This document shows positions 1 to 9,129 of a stretch of 64,000 bases of DNA, one piece after another. The notes beneath the pieces were generated by a model. The model did not search any database. It saw nothing but the letters and a program-made list of their open reading frames with translations, and was not told the DNA's origin. Origin of the DNA: Oegoconia quadripuncta (Eukaryota > Arthropoda > Insecta > Lepidoptera > Autostichidae). The position numbers and the translations under genes are program-made. The number at the start of each line of letters is the position of its first letter. Position 1 is the stretch's first letter. The stretch covers positions 8,807,001 through 8,871,000 of the forward strand of contig OX438748.1 of assembly GCA_949316235.1 (NCBI GenBank). The letters run 5' to 3'.

Positions 1-10
1 AAAATAACAG

Positions 11-62
11 AACCAACCTATCTCTTCCCGTGGGTATCGTAAAAGTCGACTATGGGGCTTTT
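11..62 (-). repeat. Fragment of repeat E
   Basis: The stretch with 'tctcttcccgtgggt' followed by 'atcgtaaaagtcgac' is the reverse complement of the 'cacccacgggaagag' end of repeat E, seen again near 13550, 17770, 40025 and 59875. It is a diverged end fragment with no coding content. Confidence 0.6.
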
Positions 63-130
63 CACAAAAACTAGATTTGCACGTTTTTCTGGCGTCGCGT
101 TTACCCCCTGTTATGTTAATGCATAACATT

Positions 131-520
131 TATACCGGATGAGCTTTTGTACCGTAAGGAAAAAAATAGAGCTTATTAGGTAAGTCAAATATTTGTATAG
201 GCATAGTATTGGCATAGGTAATTTAATTTTGTTTTCAAAAACGCCCGCTGTGGCCGATGGTTGATATGCGACTGGTGTGATTGTAGGGTTCCTATCATTC
301 GAAATTTACTTGAAACTCCTATTTTTTCCAAGTTTTCTTTATTTAGTTAATTTAATGATGTAATTAAGTGGAATAGACTACAAACCACCGTTAAATGACA
401 AAATTAATGGGTTATCACATGATGGTTTTGAAAAAAAAAATCAACTACCTATGCCAATACCCTCTATTTCACTTACCTAATATGCCCTATTTTCTTCCTT
501 ACGGTAAAAAAAACGGTATA
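131..520. mobile_element. Fold-back MITE, about 390 bp, with long terminal inverted repeats
   Basis: The left arm (131-220) and right arm (446-520) are reverse complements with small indels. Both carry 'taccgtaagga', then 'attaggtaagt', then 'tattggcataggt'. The outermost match is 'tataccg' / 'cggtata'. The interior (221-445) has no open frame. Long TIRs on a short non-coding body are typical of a non-autonomous DNA transposon. I cannot name the superfamily because the target-site duplication is not clear. Confidence 0.8.
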
Positions 521-531
521 CATTCAGTGTA

Positions 532-558
532 CTAAGTATCGGGAATTTGTCAATAAAA
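532..558 (+). repeat. Left terminal inverted repeat of the mariner element
   Basis: Reverse complement of 1801-1827 apart from one internal mismatch and the outermost bases. It lies just inside the TA at 530-531 and would be a transposase binding and cleavage site. Confidence 0.92.
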
Positions 559-571
559 CAAAAAATACAAA

Positions 572-1645
572 TTATTCATCTAAATTTATTTTATCGCCTT
601 CAAAGTAGGCCCCATCGCTTGCAATACAACATCTCCACCGCTTCACCCAGTCTTCCATACATTTTTCATAGGCTATTTGCGGTATGGCCTTTAGCTCATT
701 CAGCGAATTTTCTTTTATGGCTTCTATCGACTCAAAACGTTTTCCTCGAAGTGGTAATTTTAACTTGGGAAATAAAAAAAAGTCAGACGGAGCCATATCA
801 GGTGAATACGGTGCTTGGTCGAGAACTTTTGTTGAATTTTTCGCTAAAAACTCTTTCACTATAATGGCTGTGTGTGATGGTGCATTATCATGGTGCAGCA
901 TCCATGAGTTGTGTTGCCACAAATCTGGACGTTTTCGGCGGATACTCTCACGCAAACGCTTCATGACGCCTAAATAATATTCTTTATTCACTGTTTCTCC
1001 CTCTGGAAGGAATTCGGAGTGAACCACACCACGGTAGTCAAAAAAAACTGTCAGCATCACCTTGATTTTGGAGCGACTTTGCCGCGGTTTTTTGGGTTTC
1101 GGCTCGTTTTCGAGACGCCATTCTGAAGACTGTTGGCTTGTTTGCATGTCGTACTCATAAACCCATGTCTCGTCGCCAGTTATTATACGTTTCATAAAGG
1201 TCGGATCCGTAGAAGCTCGGGAAACCATGTCTTCAGCGACATGCTTTCGCTGCGCTTTTTGAACAAAATTGAGCTCTTTTGGAACTAGTCGAGCGGCGAC
1301 GCGTTTCATGCCTAAAATGTCAATGAGAATGTTGTGGACGGACTTAAAAGATATGTTCACCTCACTAGCCAACTCTCTCAGACTCATACGTCGATTTTCG
1401 AGCACTAGCTTCTTGATTCTGTCGATGTTTTCTTTGGTCGTAGCGGTTGAAGGTCTACCAGAACGAGGCAAGTCTACTACTACTTCTCGGCCTTCTTTAA
1501 AAGCCTTATACCATTCATAAGCCCTTGTTTTCGATATACACGATTCGCCGTAGGTATTGCGCAACATTTTTAGTGATTCACCACATGAAATATCATTTGA
1601 AACACAAAATTTAAGGCACACTCTTTGTTCAACAATATTTTCCAT
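572..1645 (-). CDS. Mariner transposase, intact, 357 aa
   Basis: This encodes the transposase that cuts and pastes the surrounding element; in this family it acts in the nucleus on its own TIRs. Residues 1 to about 115 form the paired helix-turn-helix DNA-binding region, with a GRPS linker at 63-66. LVPKEL at 120-125 corresponds to the WVPHEL motif of mariner. The catalytic triad is visible: D158 in TGDETW, D253 in HHDNAPSH and D288 in APSDFFLF. There are exactly 34 residues between the last two aspartates, the DD34D signature of mariner proper (Tc1 has DD34E). YSPDMAPSD at 280-288 is the usual context of the third aspartate. Length is close to the family norm of about 345-350. The ATG at 1643-1645 is taken as start because the N-terminal helices begin directly after it and the stop lies 14 bp inside the left TIR. 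No frameshift or internal stop is present. The subfamily is not settled by eye. Activity is inferred, not shown. Confidence 0.97.
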   Translation of the reverse strand: MENIVEQRVCLKFCVSNDISCGESLKMLRNTYGESCISKTRAYEWYKAFKEGREVVVDLPRSGRPSTATTKENIDRIKKLVLENRRMSLRELASEVNISFKSVHNILIDILGMKRVAARLVPKELNFVQKAQRKHVAEDMVSRASTDPTFMKRIITGDETWVYEYDMQTSQQSSEWRLENEPKPKKPRQSRSKIKVMLTVFFDYRGVVHSEFLPEGETVNKEYYLGVMKRLRESIRRKRPDLWQHNSWMLHHDNAPSHTAIIVKEFLAKNSTKVLDQAPYSPDMAPSDFFLFPKLKLPLRGKRFESIEAIKENSLNELKAIPQIAYEKCMEDWVKRWRCCIASDGAYFEGDKINLDE

Positions 1646-1800
1646 TGTAAAAATCGCCGAGGACTCAAAACTATGACCAACAAAAAGTGTAGTTTAAAAC
1701 AAATTAAATGACAGATCCCGCTCAAATTTTGCGCGCTAAATCAGTACAGTGCTACCAACATGCAGTAAAAAAATTAGAACGACCTCTTTTACGCGGGTCT

Positions 1801-1827
1801 TTTTATTGACATATTCCCGATACTTTT
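1801..1827 (-). repeat. Right terminal inverted repeat of the mariner element
   Basis: Pairs with 532-558 and is followed by the TA at 1828-1829. It lies about 155 bp upstream of the transposase start, so the promoter, if any, is in 1646-1827. Confidence 0.92.
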
Positions 1828-1829
1828 TA

Positions 1830-2220
1830 CACAGAGTAGTATATTTCGAAAATATTAGTTTGAATTATTTTATAATATTTTCATGTAATATAATTGAAAA
1901 TTTTGAAAATCCTCAAGAATCAACGATTATATCATGCAGATAAACAAAACGACCTAGGTCTTGGTCACGTAGTAAACAACATTGTTATTGGAGAAATTGA
2001 AAAAAAAAACATAACATTGCTGAAAACATATGTAATAAACAGTTTCCTAAATTAAAAAAAATAAAAATTATATTAAACCAAAATGTTATATAAAAATACT
2101 ACGTAAAATTGAGGGGAGGGGGTCTACAGGTGGTCACATGGGGGAGGGGGGTCTAAACTTGCCGGGTCATGTAGTATGGGTATGTTCCCTTGTTTCATAA
2201 AGACAATTATTTTAGGCAAT
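1830..2220. other. AT-rich non-coding DNA with a G-rich patch
   Basis: No coding frame. The purine-rich patch around 2110-2170 ('gaggggagggggtct' and a close repeat of it) and 'gtcacgtagtaaac' near 1966 look like remnants of an old interspersed repeat that I cannot name. Confidence 0.4.
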
Positions 2221-2223
2221 CGC

Positions 2224-2400
2224 GGATGGTGTAACTTAAATAGGCAGCATGGTGCACCGGCAGTTCTCTAAAATAATGGTATAGATAAGAGGGTCATTTT
2301 AGAGAACTGCTGTTGGAATAGCTTGAATAGGCATCACGCTACCATTAATAATATAGAGCAGCCCAGTACGAATAACTTTAATGTCGATTGTACGACAAAG
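2224..2400 (+). repeat. Interspersed repeat copy, interrupted by a small hairpin insertion
   Basis: The text 'ggtgtaacttaaatagg' and the following 'accattaat...' and 'gactgtacg'-like blocks recur at 51527-51605. Compared with that copy, this one carries extra bases at 2247-2333. Confidence 0.6.
2260..2310. repeat. Perfect 15-bp hairpin inside an 87-bp insertion
   Basis: 'gcagttctctaaaat' (2260-2274) is repeated in perfect inverted orientation at 2296-2310, with a 21-base loop. The insertion holding it is bounded by 'cttaaataggca' (2235-2246) and 'cttgaataggca' (2322-2333). Confidence 0.8.
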
Positions 2401-2548
2401 CCTTTACAAACAAACAGACAGGAGCCCTTAGTGAAAGTTGATCGGTTTCTAAACCTTCCTACTTATTTGTTATTGCACAAAATAAAAACATTAACCTATT
2501 ACAGATTTTTTCCACAAAATTATTTCTTGGAGATTAGCTGCACTGTGC

Positions 2549-2632
2549 ATATATGTGTGTAGGTGTGGGCGCGGTGTGTATGAGTGATGTGTGTTATGTG
2601 TGTGGGTATGAGTGTGTGTATGTAAGCCTTTT
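2549..2632. repeat. Imperfect (GT)n / GT-rich microsatellite
   Basis: Runs of 'gtgtgt' broken by 'gggcgcg', 'gagtgat' and 'gggtatg'. A degenerate simple repeat. Confidence 0.8.
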
Positions 2633-2639
2633 CTAATAA

Positions 2640-3210
2640 ATGCTAAACTACATCATGCATTGTTATCATTCAATAGATACTAAATTTCCCCAAAAACCTA
2701 AATAAAGTTTTAGTCCATAAGGAGAGTTGCGATCATTTAAGAATAAATTGTCAAACTTCAACAAACAACTGTCAAGTAACTTTCAAAGAGATTAACGTTA
2801 TTTATCAAACAGATAAAGTATTTAAACTAACTAATTATGTAACTACCACTGACATGTAATAACTGTAGACGAACAACCTTGTTTTCACATACAGGCATTG
2901 TTCTATACGAAGCTAAACTAAAATACAACACTGCGGGTAATATGAAGTCCTTGTAGGTTATATCTTCATGACAGGAAGTAGTTAATGGCTGGGGCAGAGC
3001 AAAAGCAGTTTGAGATGCTTTCCGGTGAATAAAGTGGTGTATATCTAGAAAATGGAGCACTCGCTGCATGGATTATTATAATTATATTATAGATTTCACA
3101 ATAATGTGTGGTTTAAATAACAAATTTATACCAAACTGCATTTCCTATTAGATGAATTGAAACTAACGTTTCTTTCAATCAAATCATACTAGTCCTACTT
3201 GATTAAGCAA
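2640..3210. other. AT-rich intergenic DNA, nothing recognised
   Basis: The short open frames here have no protein-like composition or splice context. No inverted repeat or family match was seen. Confidence 0.5.
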
Positions 3211-3350
3211 ACTAATATTATAAATGCGAAAGTTTCTGTATTTGCATGTATGTTTGTTTGTTACATCTTCATGCCTATTGGATTTGATGAAATTAGTTGA
3301 TTTACAGATTAGAATTTGGATTAACATAGGCAAAATTTTTTGCTAATTTG
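3211..3350 (+). repeat. Repeat L, 5' part
   Basis: Starts with 'actaatattataaatgcg' and 'aaagttt', followed by the 'tgtttgtttgtta' block and a diverged 'gattagatgaaatt'-like segment. It matches 15124-15255 and the L parts at 4779, 57436 and 63040. The 3' half is missing or unrecognisable. Confidence 0.75.
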
Positions 3351-3900
3351 TTAAAGCAACAATTATCATCATAACTTTGAAATATTATAGATTGGTTAAT
3401 AAAATATAAAGCACAAAAGGTTATCCTTCAGAGTTTACCAGTATCATCAGAGGTTACCAGTATCATTTGACCTGATTACATGCCACCAGTGAGCTTGCTA
3501 GCGCGTAATTTTTATGAGCTTTTATTTAACTTGTCTTGTTTATTTGTTTGGATGTCAGGGTGGAATCTTATAAGTTAAATTTAACCCATATCTGAGTGTT
3601 CAATTGTACTGAAATTGTTGCATACATATGCAAGTTAGATAACAACGCAGTATTTCGATAGTATTGAGCTGGTCTGATAGTGATACCGAATGGTGACCAC
3701 AGGAACTCTATAATAAAACAATGCAATCGCATCAGTTTGGGCTCGTCGATTTATCTTGATAAGTAGTCTAATCGTAGATGGTATCCAGGACCTGATAATT
3801 GGAATTGAATATGAACTTGGCAACGGTTTATAGTAAAACTTTTGACACGGGCTTATGTAACTTTTCTTAATGAGTATTAGAATAACATGTGCGATGATCA

Positions 3901-4050
3901 GGGGTTCTATTATATAATTTCGTCGTTATCGTCATCGGTTTCGTTCTGACATGTGATTGGTTGGTTCATTGCTCGCTCGGCAATTTGACGGATTGTTATT
4001 GGTCAACATAATCGATGACGATACCGATGAAGTTACATAATCTAAGGGCA
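3901..4050. mobile_element. 150-bp MITE, copy 1
   Basis: The ends are imperfect inverted repeats of about 35 bp: 'ggggttctattatataat' leftwards and 'gattatgtaacttc' read from the right. Both continue into 'atcgtcatcg'. A second copy lies at 6547-6696 in the same orientation, most of it identical. No coding capacity. Confidence 0.8.
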
Positions 4051-4340
4051 GGGACTCATGATGGAGTATTAAATACTAGCAATAAATCGAAAGTACGAAA
4101 GTACTTGCGGCATAGCAGTAGGGACGTAAGGCTGGTATGTGTTGTGTGAGAATGTGGGTCATGGCAAAGCAAATAATTGGGACCAACACTTAGTGTACAT
4201 CTCTTCTGGTGGAGGTCGTAATAGTCAACTAAAGTTACGTAGTTAAACCTAGGCATAGGCTCACCTATATGTGAGTGTAAAAGTGACAAATCTATGGCAG
4301 TTTATCGACATATACAATACATATATAATTCCGACTTCGA

Positions 4341-4390
4341 AAATCCTTGTACTACTTCTGTGATAGTTCACAGAACTTGTACAAGGATTT
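4341..4390. repeat. 50-nt hairpin
   Basis: Outer stem 'aaatccttgtac' (4341-4352) pairs with 4379-4390. Then comes a 3x3 internal loop, inner stem 'ttctgtga' (4356-4363) with 4368-4375, and a 4-base loop. Twenty base pairs are perfect. It could be a microRNA-like fold or a transposon scar. Nothing shows transcription. Confidence 0.75.
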
Positions 4391-4792
4391 ATTATATAAT
4401 TATAGTACATTTGATGATTCCATAAAAAACAAATACTCATCATCATCAATCTCAGCTCACATCCACCAAAGCAGGTACTAATCCATTTTAATCAAGGTAA
4501 AACATTGAGTCATACCTGTGCAGTCAGTTAACTAACTCGGAATGAGTGGCAGATGAACGTGATACTAAAATTTGAGTGTTACGACCCATCGTTAAGTCTA
4601 GGTGTCCCTGCTTACACCTGACGACAACGGGTTGAATTCATTACTGAGGGGGAGGTGTTCCAACTTATGACAACATTAACTTTTAGTTTGTACCTTTTGG
4701 AAACTCATTTGCAAACTTTAATAAATAGCATTAGAAAAGTTTTAATTGCATAATTAGGGTGTCTTCTATGTATTATTAAAAATGTGAAAGGT

Positions 4793-4841
4793 TGGATGTT
4801 TGTTTGTTTATTTGTTTGTTTGTATGTTTGTTTGTTTGTAA
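4793..4841. repeat. (GTTT)n microsatellite within repeat L
   Basis: Near-perfect GTTT units with single substitutions. It is part of the L repeat, since related blocks occur at 57465 and 63000. Confidence 0.85.
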
Positions 4842-4910
4842 CGAAATGACGAAACGGATGAACGAATTTGGATGAAATTTCGTATATATGTAGAACATAT
4901 CCTGGATTAA

Positions 4911-5224
4911 AACATCATAATCATCAGCCCGTAAACATCCCACTACAGGGATATAGGCCTTCCCTCGTAAATATGAGGGAGTATGGGGCATAGTCCATCA
5001 CGCTGGGCCAATGGGGTCTGGGACTTCACATGCCTTTGAATTTTTGTTTCTCAGGCATGCAAGTTTCCTCACGATGTTTTCCTTAACCGTTTAAGAGCAG
5101 TTGGATAAATGCACATAAGTAATTAAATTAAATTTAAAAACTCATTGGTACAATGAACTGCCCGGGATCGAACCTTGACCTCCTAAATTGGGAGACCGCA
5201 TCTTAACAGCTGAGCCACCGACAC
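4911..5224 (-). mobile_element. SINE-A, near full length
   Basis: Read on the minus strand it begins with a tRNA-like head containing 'gtggctcagctg' (A box) and 'ggttcgatccc' (B box), the internal RNA polymerase III promoter of tRNA-derived SINEs. It continues through 'ctcttaaacggttaagg' and ends near 'tagtgggatgtttacgg'. It is inserted in repeat L. Confidence 0.85.
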
Positions 5225-5345
5225 TCGATTAAACATAGGATATTTTTATCCCAATAAAGTGAGTAGTTCCCGTGGGATAAACAAATTAAACACATCAGCG
5301 ATAAAGTTATAACTTATTATATAACAGGCAGGTGAAGCCGCGGGA

Positions 5346-6280
5346 GGAAAGGTAATATTAAATAAATATGAAATCTCCTATCCGTTCTGGCGTTATTGCT
5401 TGATTAAGTGACAAAGTGTTATTGGGATAAATTGGTTCACCCACACAGACGTAAGCTGCAGTAACTGTCAGTCAAATCGAGAGCAGATTCGTATGTCAAC
5501 TCGTACATGTATATGCTCTGTGCGATGCTCTTCATACATTTAATGCGATACTATAAATAGTATGTGTGAATGTCGCTAGTTTTACTTATGTCCCCATTAC
5601 TCATTCATAATAAAAGTACATCATTTTGTGAGATTTCTCATTACGGAAAGGTGTTTCTTTCAAGTCACGGCGATAAATGCGACATATAGCTTCCATTCGA
5701 AGTCATATGAACTTTTGCTTTTCTCAGCAGGGAGAGACAAAGAGCGAGGTGTGGGGCGAGAAACGGGGCGTAGACAGCACGAAGGTTTAATGCAAGCCTT
5801 CAGTCATGATTATTATGGAGATTTTACTTTCCTGTTTTTTTTAGATCATAATAACACTTTACAAAGGCTATAATATATAATAGGATATAAATTATGAATT
5901 AAGGATAATTTAAGATTGGTGAAAATCTAATTATTTGTATGTTTGTGAACGCTTTGTTTTAATCATGTAGAAATAATAATCTGAAAGGATCTCTTACAGT
6001 CAACCTTAAATTTACTTAGATTGGAATGATGAATATAGATTCAGAGAAATATCCTATGAGTTAAATTAACAACTGAACCACTACTCTCTTATGTGTAAGG
6101 GTTATTTATAACATCTATGAATGTATGTGTATAATTTGAATAAATGTCTGCAATGTATTATACTTTTAGACCTTACTATAACGCAAGAGAGTTACATTTA
6201 TTCATCTTGCTAGGCCTATAACTCTTGCACAAATCATCGTGAATGTTGCCTTTTGTTGACAGTAGAACCGCCAAAAATTA
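5346..6280. other. AT-rich non-coding DNA
   Basis: No coding exon or named repeat recognised. Base composition is uniform. Confidence 0.4.
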
Positions 6281-6345
6281 TCAAAACAACCGACTTCAGA
6301 AATTTTCCACTCTCTATATTAACCAAACTTATATGGGACCATGTG
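6281..6345 (-). repeat. Fragment of the 'accgacttc' interspersed repeat
   Basis: 'caaccgacttcag' followed by 'atgggaccatgtgaa' resembles the unit at 46975-47152, which carries the same two blocks in the opposite orientation. Confidence 0.5.
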
Positions 6346-6546
6346 AAAACCCTATTAAACAAAAAAAAAACAATCATCCAAACCTATTGACGTAGATATG
6401 GGTGAACATTATATATTAAAGAACGCAGAACCATTTCCTTGTTTGGAGTCTGTTAAAAATCCATTTCTGAAATTTATATCCTAAGGGTTACACCGTAATT
6501 ATTTAGTCAGAAAACGTTCAGTAAAAAGTACAGCTAAATGATACCA

Positions 6547-6696
6547 GGGGTTCTATTACATAAATTCATCGTTATCGTCATCGGTTACGATCTGACATAT
6601 GATTGGTTGGCTCATCGCTCGCTCGGCAATTTAACGGTTTCTCATTGGTCAACGTAATCGATGACGATACCGATGAAGTTACATAATCTAAGGGCA
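6547..6696. mobile_element. 150-bp MITE, copy 2
   Basis: Same ends and length as 3901-4050, in the same orientation. The differences are scattered substitutions, so the copies transposed independently rather than as one tandem unit. Confidence 0.8.
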
Positions 6697-7484
6697 GGTG
6701 TTTGTTGTAATTTTATGAGCCAGTTTATATAACACGGATTTGTTGGTATTGCTTGTGGTATCGTTAATCCTGCCAAACATTACGTAATATCAGTTTTACG
6801 TCAAAATAAAACGTTTTAGCGAGAGGGAAAACTTTACTAACTTGTGTTTATGTTAGACGCATACAAAACATCTAAATCCCAAATAGGCATTCAGAGTAAA
6901 CGGATAGGGACTACCTTAGCGTATGTAATTTTTGTGTTTATTGTTATATAGATCGTGATAGATAATATCGATAGGATTAGTAAATTTTTTATTTATGATT
7001 GACTGGATTCGCGTTTGACCACAATCTACCTGATGGAAAGTGACGATTTATAAATTAATCGGCTGTGACTACTTGTCCGTTTCTAGTACTGTTTTCATTT
7101 TTTTATGTTGTTCAATAAAGTATAAAGTCACAAACAAACAATCAAGTATCACAATAAGGGTTCCACTTGCACGTTTTGGTATGGAACCATAAACACATAG
7201 TGAGTTCTTATTTATTTTACGGACACAGTTATTTCCACATACATTGTAAGGATATCAGACTACTCGTAGTGAATGAACATAAAGAATTCATTTGACTCTT
7301 ATACGAATACAATATGTATCAAAAACCCTGTTGGCTTAAAGTATACAAAAAGGTAAACAATTACTCTCTGGCTTTTGGAAACTCACGAAAAAGTTCTAGA
7401 TTTACCAATAACTTCAAAGTTATTAGGTGATAGGCTAATTTTGTGTGGAGAATAAGCACTGTGAGAGTCCAGTGCTTGTGTGTT

Positions 7485-7697
7485 TTCGGCCGTAAAAAAC
7501 TAACCCGTCTCTTCCCATACGTGTCTTCACCAAATATTCAACCCTCTCATGTGTACATTTCTGTATATTTCGAAAGATGTACTGTGGATGTTATTTTTAG
7601 CATTACATTTTTAATGTATGGAACACCCAAAACATTAATGTTTGGGATATCTCTGATCACCCTATTTGGGCTTAAAGTTATGTATGTATATTGACAG
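7485..7697 (-). repeat. Repeat E copy, reverse orientation
   Basis: Contains 'cccgtctcttccca', 'gtgtacatttctgtatat', 'ggatgtt', 'ggaacacccaaaacatt' and 'gggatatctctgatcacc' in reverse order relative to the copy at 39538-39790. The short open frames here are by-products of this repeat. Confidence 0.7.
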
Positions 7698-7699
7698 TG

Positions 7700-8400
7700 C
7701 AACAGGATTTTTGTTACATGTTGTATACATAATTATTGTATGCACCTTTATACTTAATGCGGATCGGATATTTTGCAATATATGTGTTTATGCAGTTCCC
7801 AAACGAACACTGAATAATTTTAATGATTTCATTATTGACGTGGAGCGAAATGCGTGTTTATGTGTGGCTGGCGGCCAACAAAAGCCAATAATTCGGTTGC
7901 AGTGAACTAAAAAGTATATGTAACAGTAACTTGTTTTGAAATAATTAATTTATTCAATTTACAGCATTGTAATCGAAGAATTTCATGATTGTTTTTAATA
8001 ATAACTTTCGTAAAATAAATGATTTAAAACGCTCATGCAATATGGAGCCAGTTGCTTTACAAAAGAAAACCAACCAATTCTGAATCAATTGAGACTATCA
8101 GTTATATACTGCAATTCTATAAGTACCTACATGTAATTGTAAATCTCATAAAATTGTAAATGCACGTTAATACACACAGTATAGTCGGCGTTGTAATTTT
8201 AAATACCTATTCACTTCATATCACCATGTAAACATAAGATATGCGCGACAACATAACCCTCCAGCCCAGTCGGCTAAAAGGCACACAAAAGTTTTTTACG
8301 ATGACTTTTAAAAGGCCAGTCCGCATAAATCCCCGAACATGACACGTGCGCGAATATACAGCGCAGCCGAAGTAAAGTTAGTCGAGTAGCGAGGCTCACG
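7700..8400. other. AT-rich DNA upstream of the candidate exon
   Basis: No named repeat. If the exon at 8441 is real, this stretch is intron. Confidence 0.35.
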
Positions 8401-8440
8401 TCCCATTTATATTGTTTTATGGTTTCTTTCCTTCCCACAG

Positions 8441-8610
8441 AGGATCCAACTCAGCTAGAAAATGTGGATCCGTTTTTCTCGCTGTGGTTTTTATTATCCA
8501 GTGGATACAATGACGTATGTATCACCCCTGGCGACGCCAATGCTCGTATATTGGATGATCACACGGATTTTGTCCTAATGCTCCTGAGAAATAAGGAAAT
8601 AGTCTGGTGA
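8441..8610 (+). CDS. Candidate terminal coding exon of an unidentified host gene
   Basis: A good splice acceptor precedes it: a pyrimidine run 'tttctttccttcccacag' ends at 8440. Translation continues in the frame with codons at 8443, 8446 and so on, giving 56 residues from DPTQLENVDPFF to the C-terminus NKEIVW and a TGA at 8608-8610. The intron would be phase 1, since the first two exon bases complete a split codon. The peptide has mixed, protein-like composition rather than the Ile/Asn/Tyr-rich pattern of chance frames here. It has no cysteine pattern, membrane span or motif I recognise. Against it: no canonical AATAAA follows within about 300 bp, and no upstream exon was found in this window. 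The product is unknown. Confidence 0.35.
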
Positions 8611-9129
8611 AGAGGACCTAGATTGTAAATATATATTTTAAATAATATTGCATAAAGTTTTAGTTGTTCCATATCGAAAAATAGTATTTCTAATATTAAT
8701 TATTTGTCTCGTCATAACACTTTTCCATTACTTTTCCAAAAACCTATCTATTTATAGCTTTCGACAACGCCATAATTTCTTTTAAAAAACCAGCACCTGT
8801 AACGTTATACAATTATATCAGGTAAGTTTAGTCTTTACGGAAGGTGGTTAAAGTTTTGACTCTCGCCTTGTCTATTCTTCCCAACTCGAATTGATTTGAT
8901 CGGATTCGCGTCGAGTTTCACTAAAGTTAGGTAAAAGTCGGAACAGCTCGCGGTACGGAAATAGGTTTAAGTAAAGACTGAAGAGTTCTGAAAGGGAATC
9001 ATTCTTCAGACAAGTTCGGGCAGGTTCGAGAGATGATGATTCATAGCTGTTGTAGGTATTTTATGATGGTTCAGCGTTACTGAGGTCAACTATTTCGGTA
9101 AAAATCTTTGGGTAATAATTAGACTTCTT

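Larger units (their letters stand above)
532..1827 (-). mobile_element. Full-length mariner (Tc1/mariner) element, about 1.3 kb
   Basis: Two TIRs of about 27 bp bound the element: 532-558 on the left and 1801-1827 on the right. Both share 'agtatcggga' and 'tgtcaataaaa', with an internal mismatch and differences at the outermost two or three bases. Each outer end abuts the dinucleotide TA (530-531 and 1828-1829), the target-site duplication expected of Tc1/mariner elements. The length of 1296 bp is normal for mariner. The single transposase frame inside is unbroken, so this copy looks young and possibly autonomous. It sits 10 bp from the MITE on its left. Confidence 0.96.
4779..5345 (+). repeat. 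Repeat L interrupted by SINE-A
   Basis: L runs from about 4779 to 4910 (degenerate start, GTTT block, 'gatgaaatttcgtatata', 'gtagaacata'). It resumes at 5225 with 'cgattaaacataggat' and 'ttttatccc', ending near 'gaagccgcggg' at about 5340. The piece between is SINE-A in reverse orientation. 'gattaaaacat' before and 'gattaaacata' after the insert look like its target-site duplication. The L family may be Helitron-like, judging from the hairpin-rich GC 3' end; that is inference. Confidence 0.8.

Noticed and set aside
684..1520. Plus-strand open frames over the mariner
   Set aside because: They are antisense shadows of the transposase; the minus frame has the motifs.
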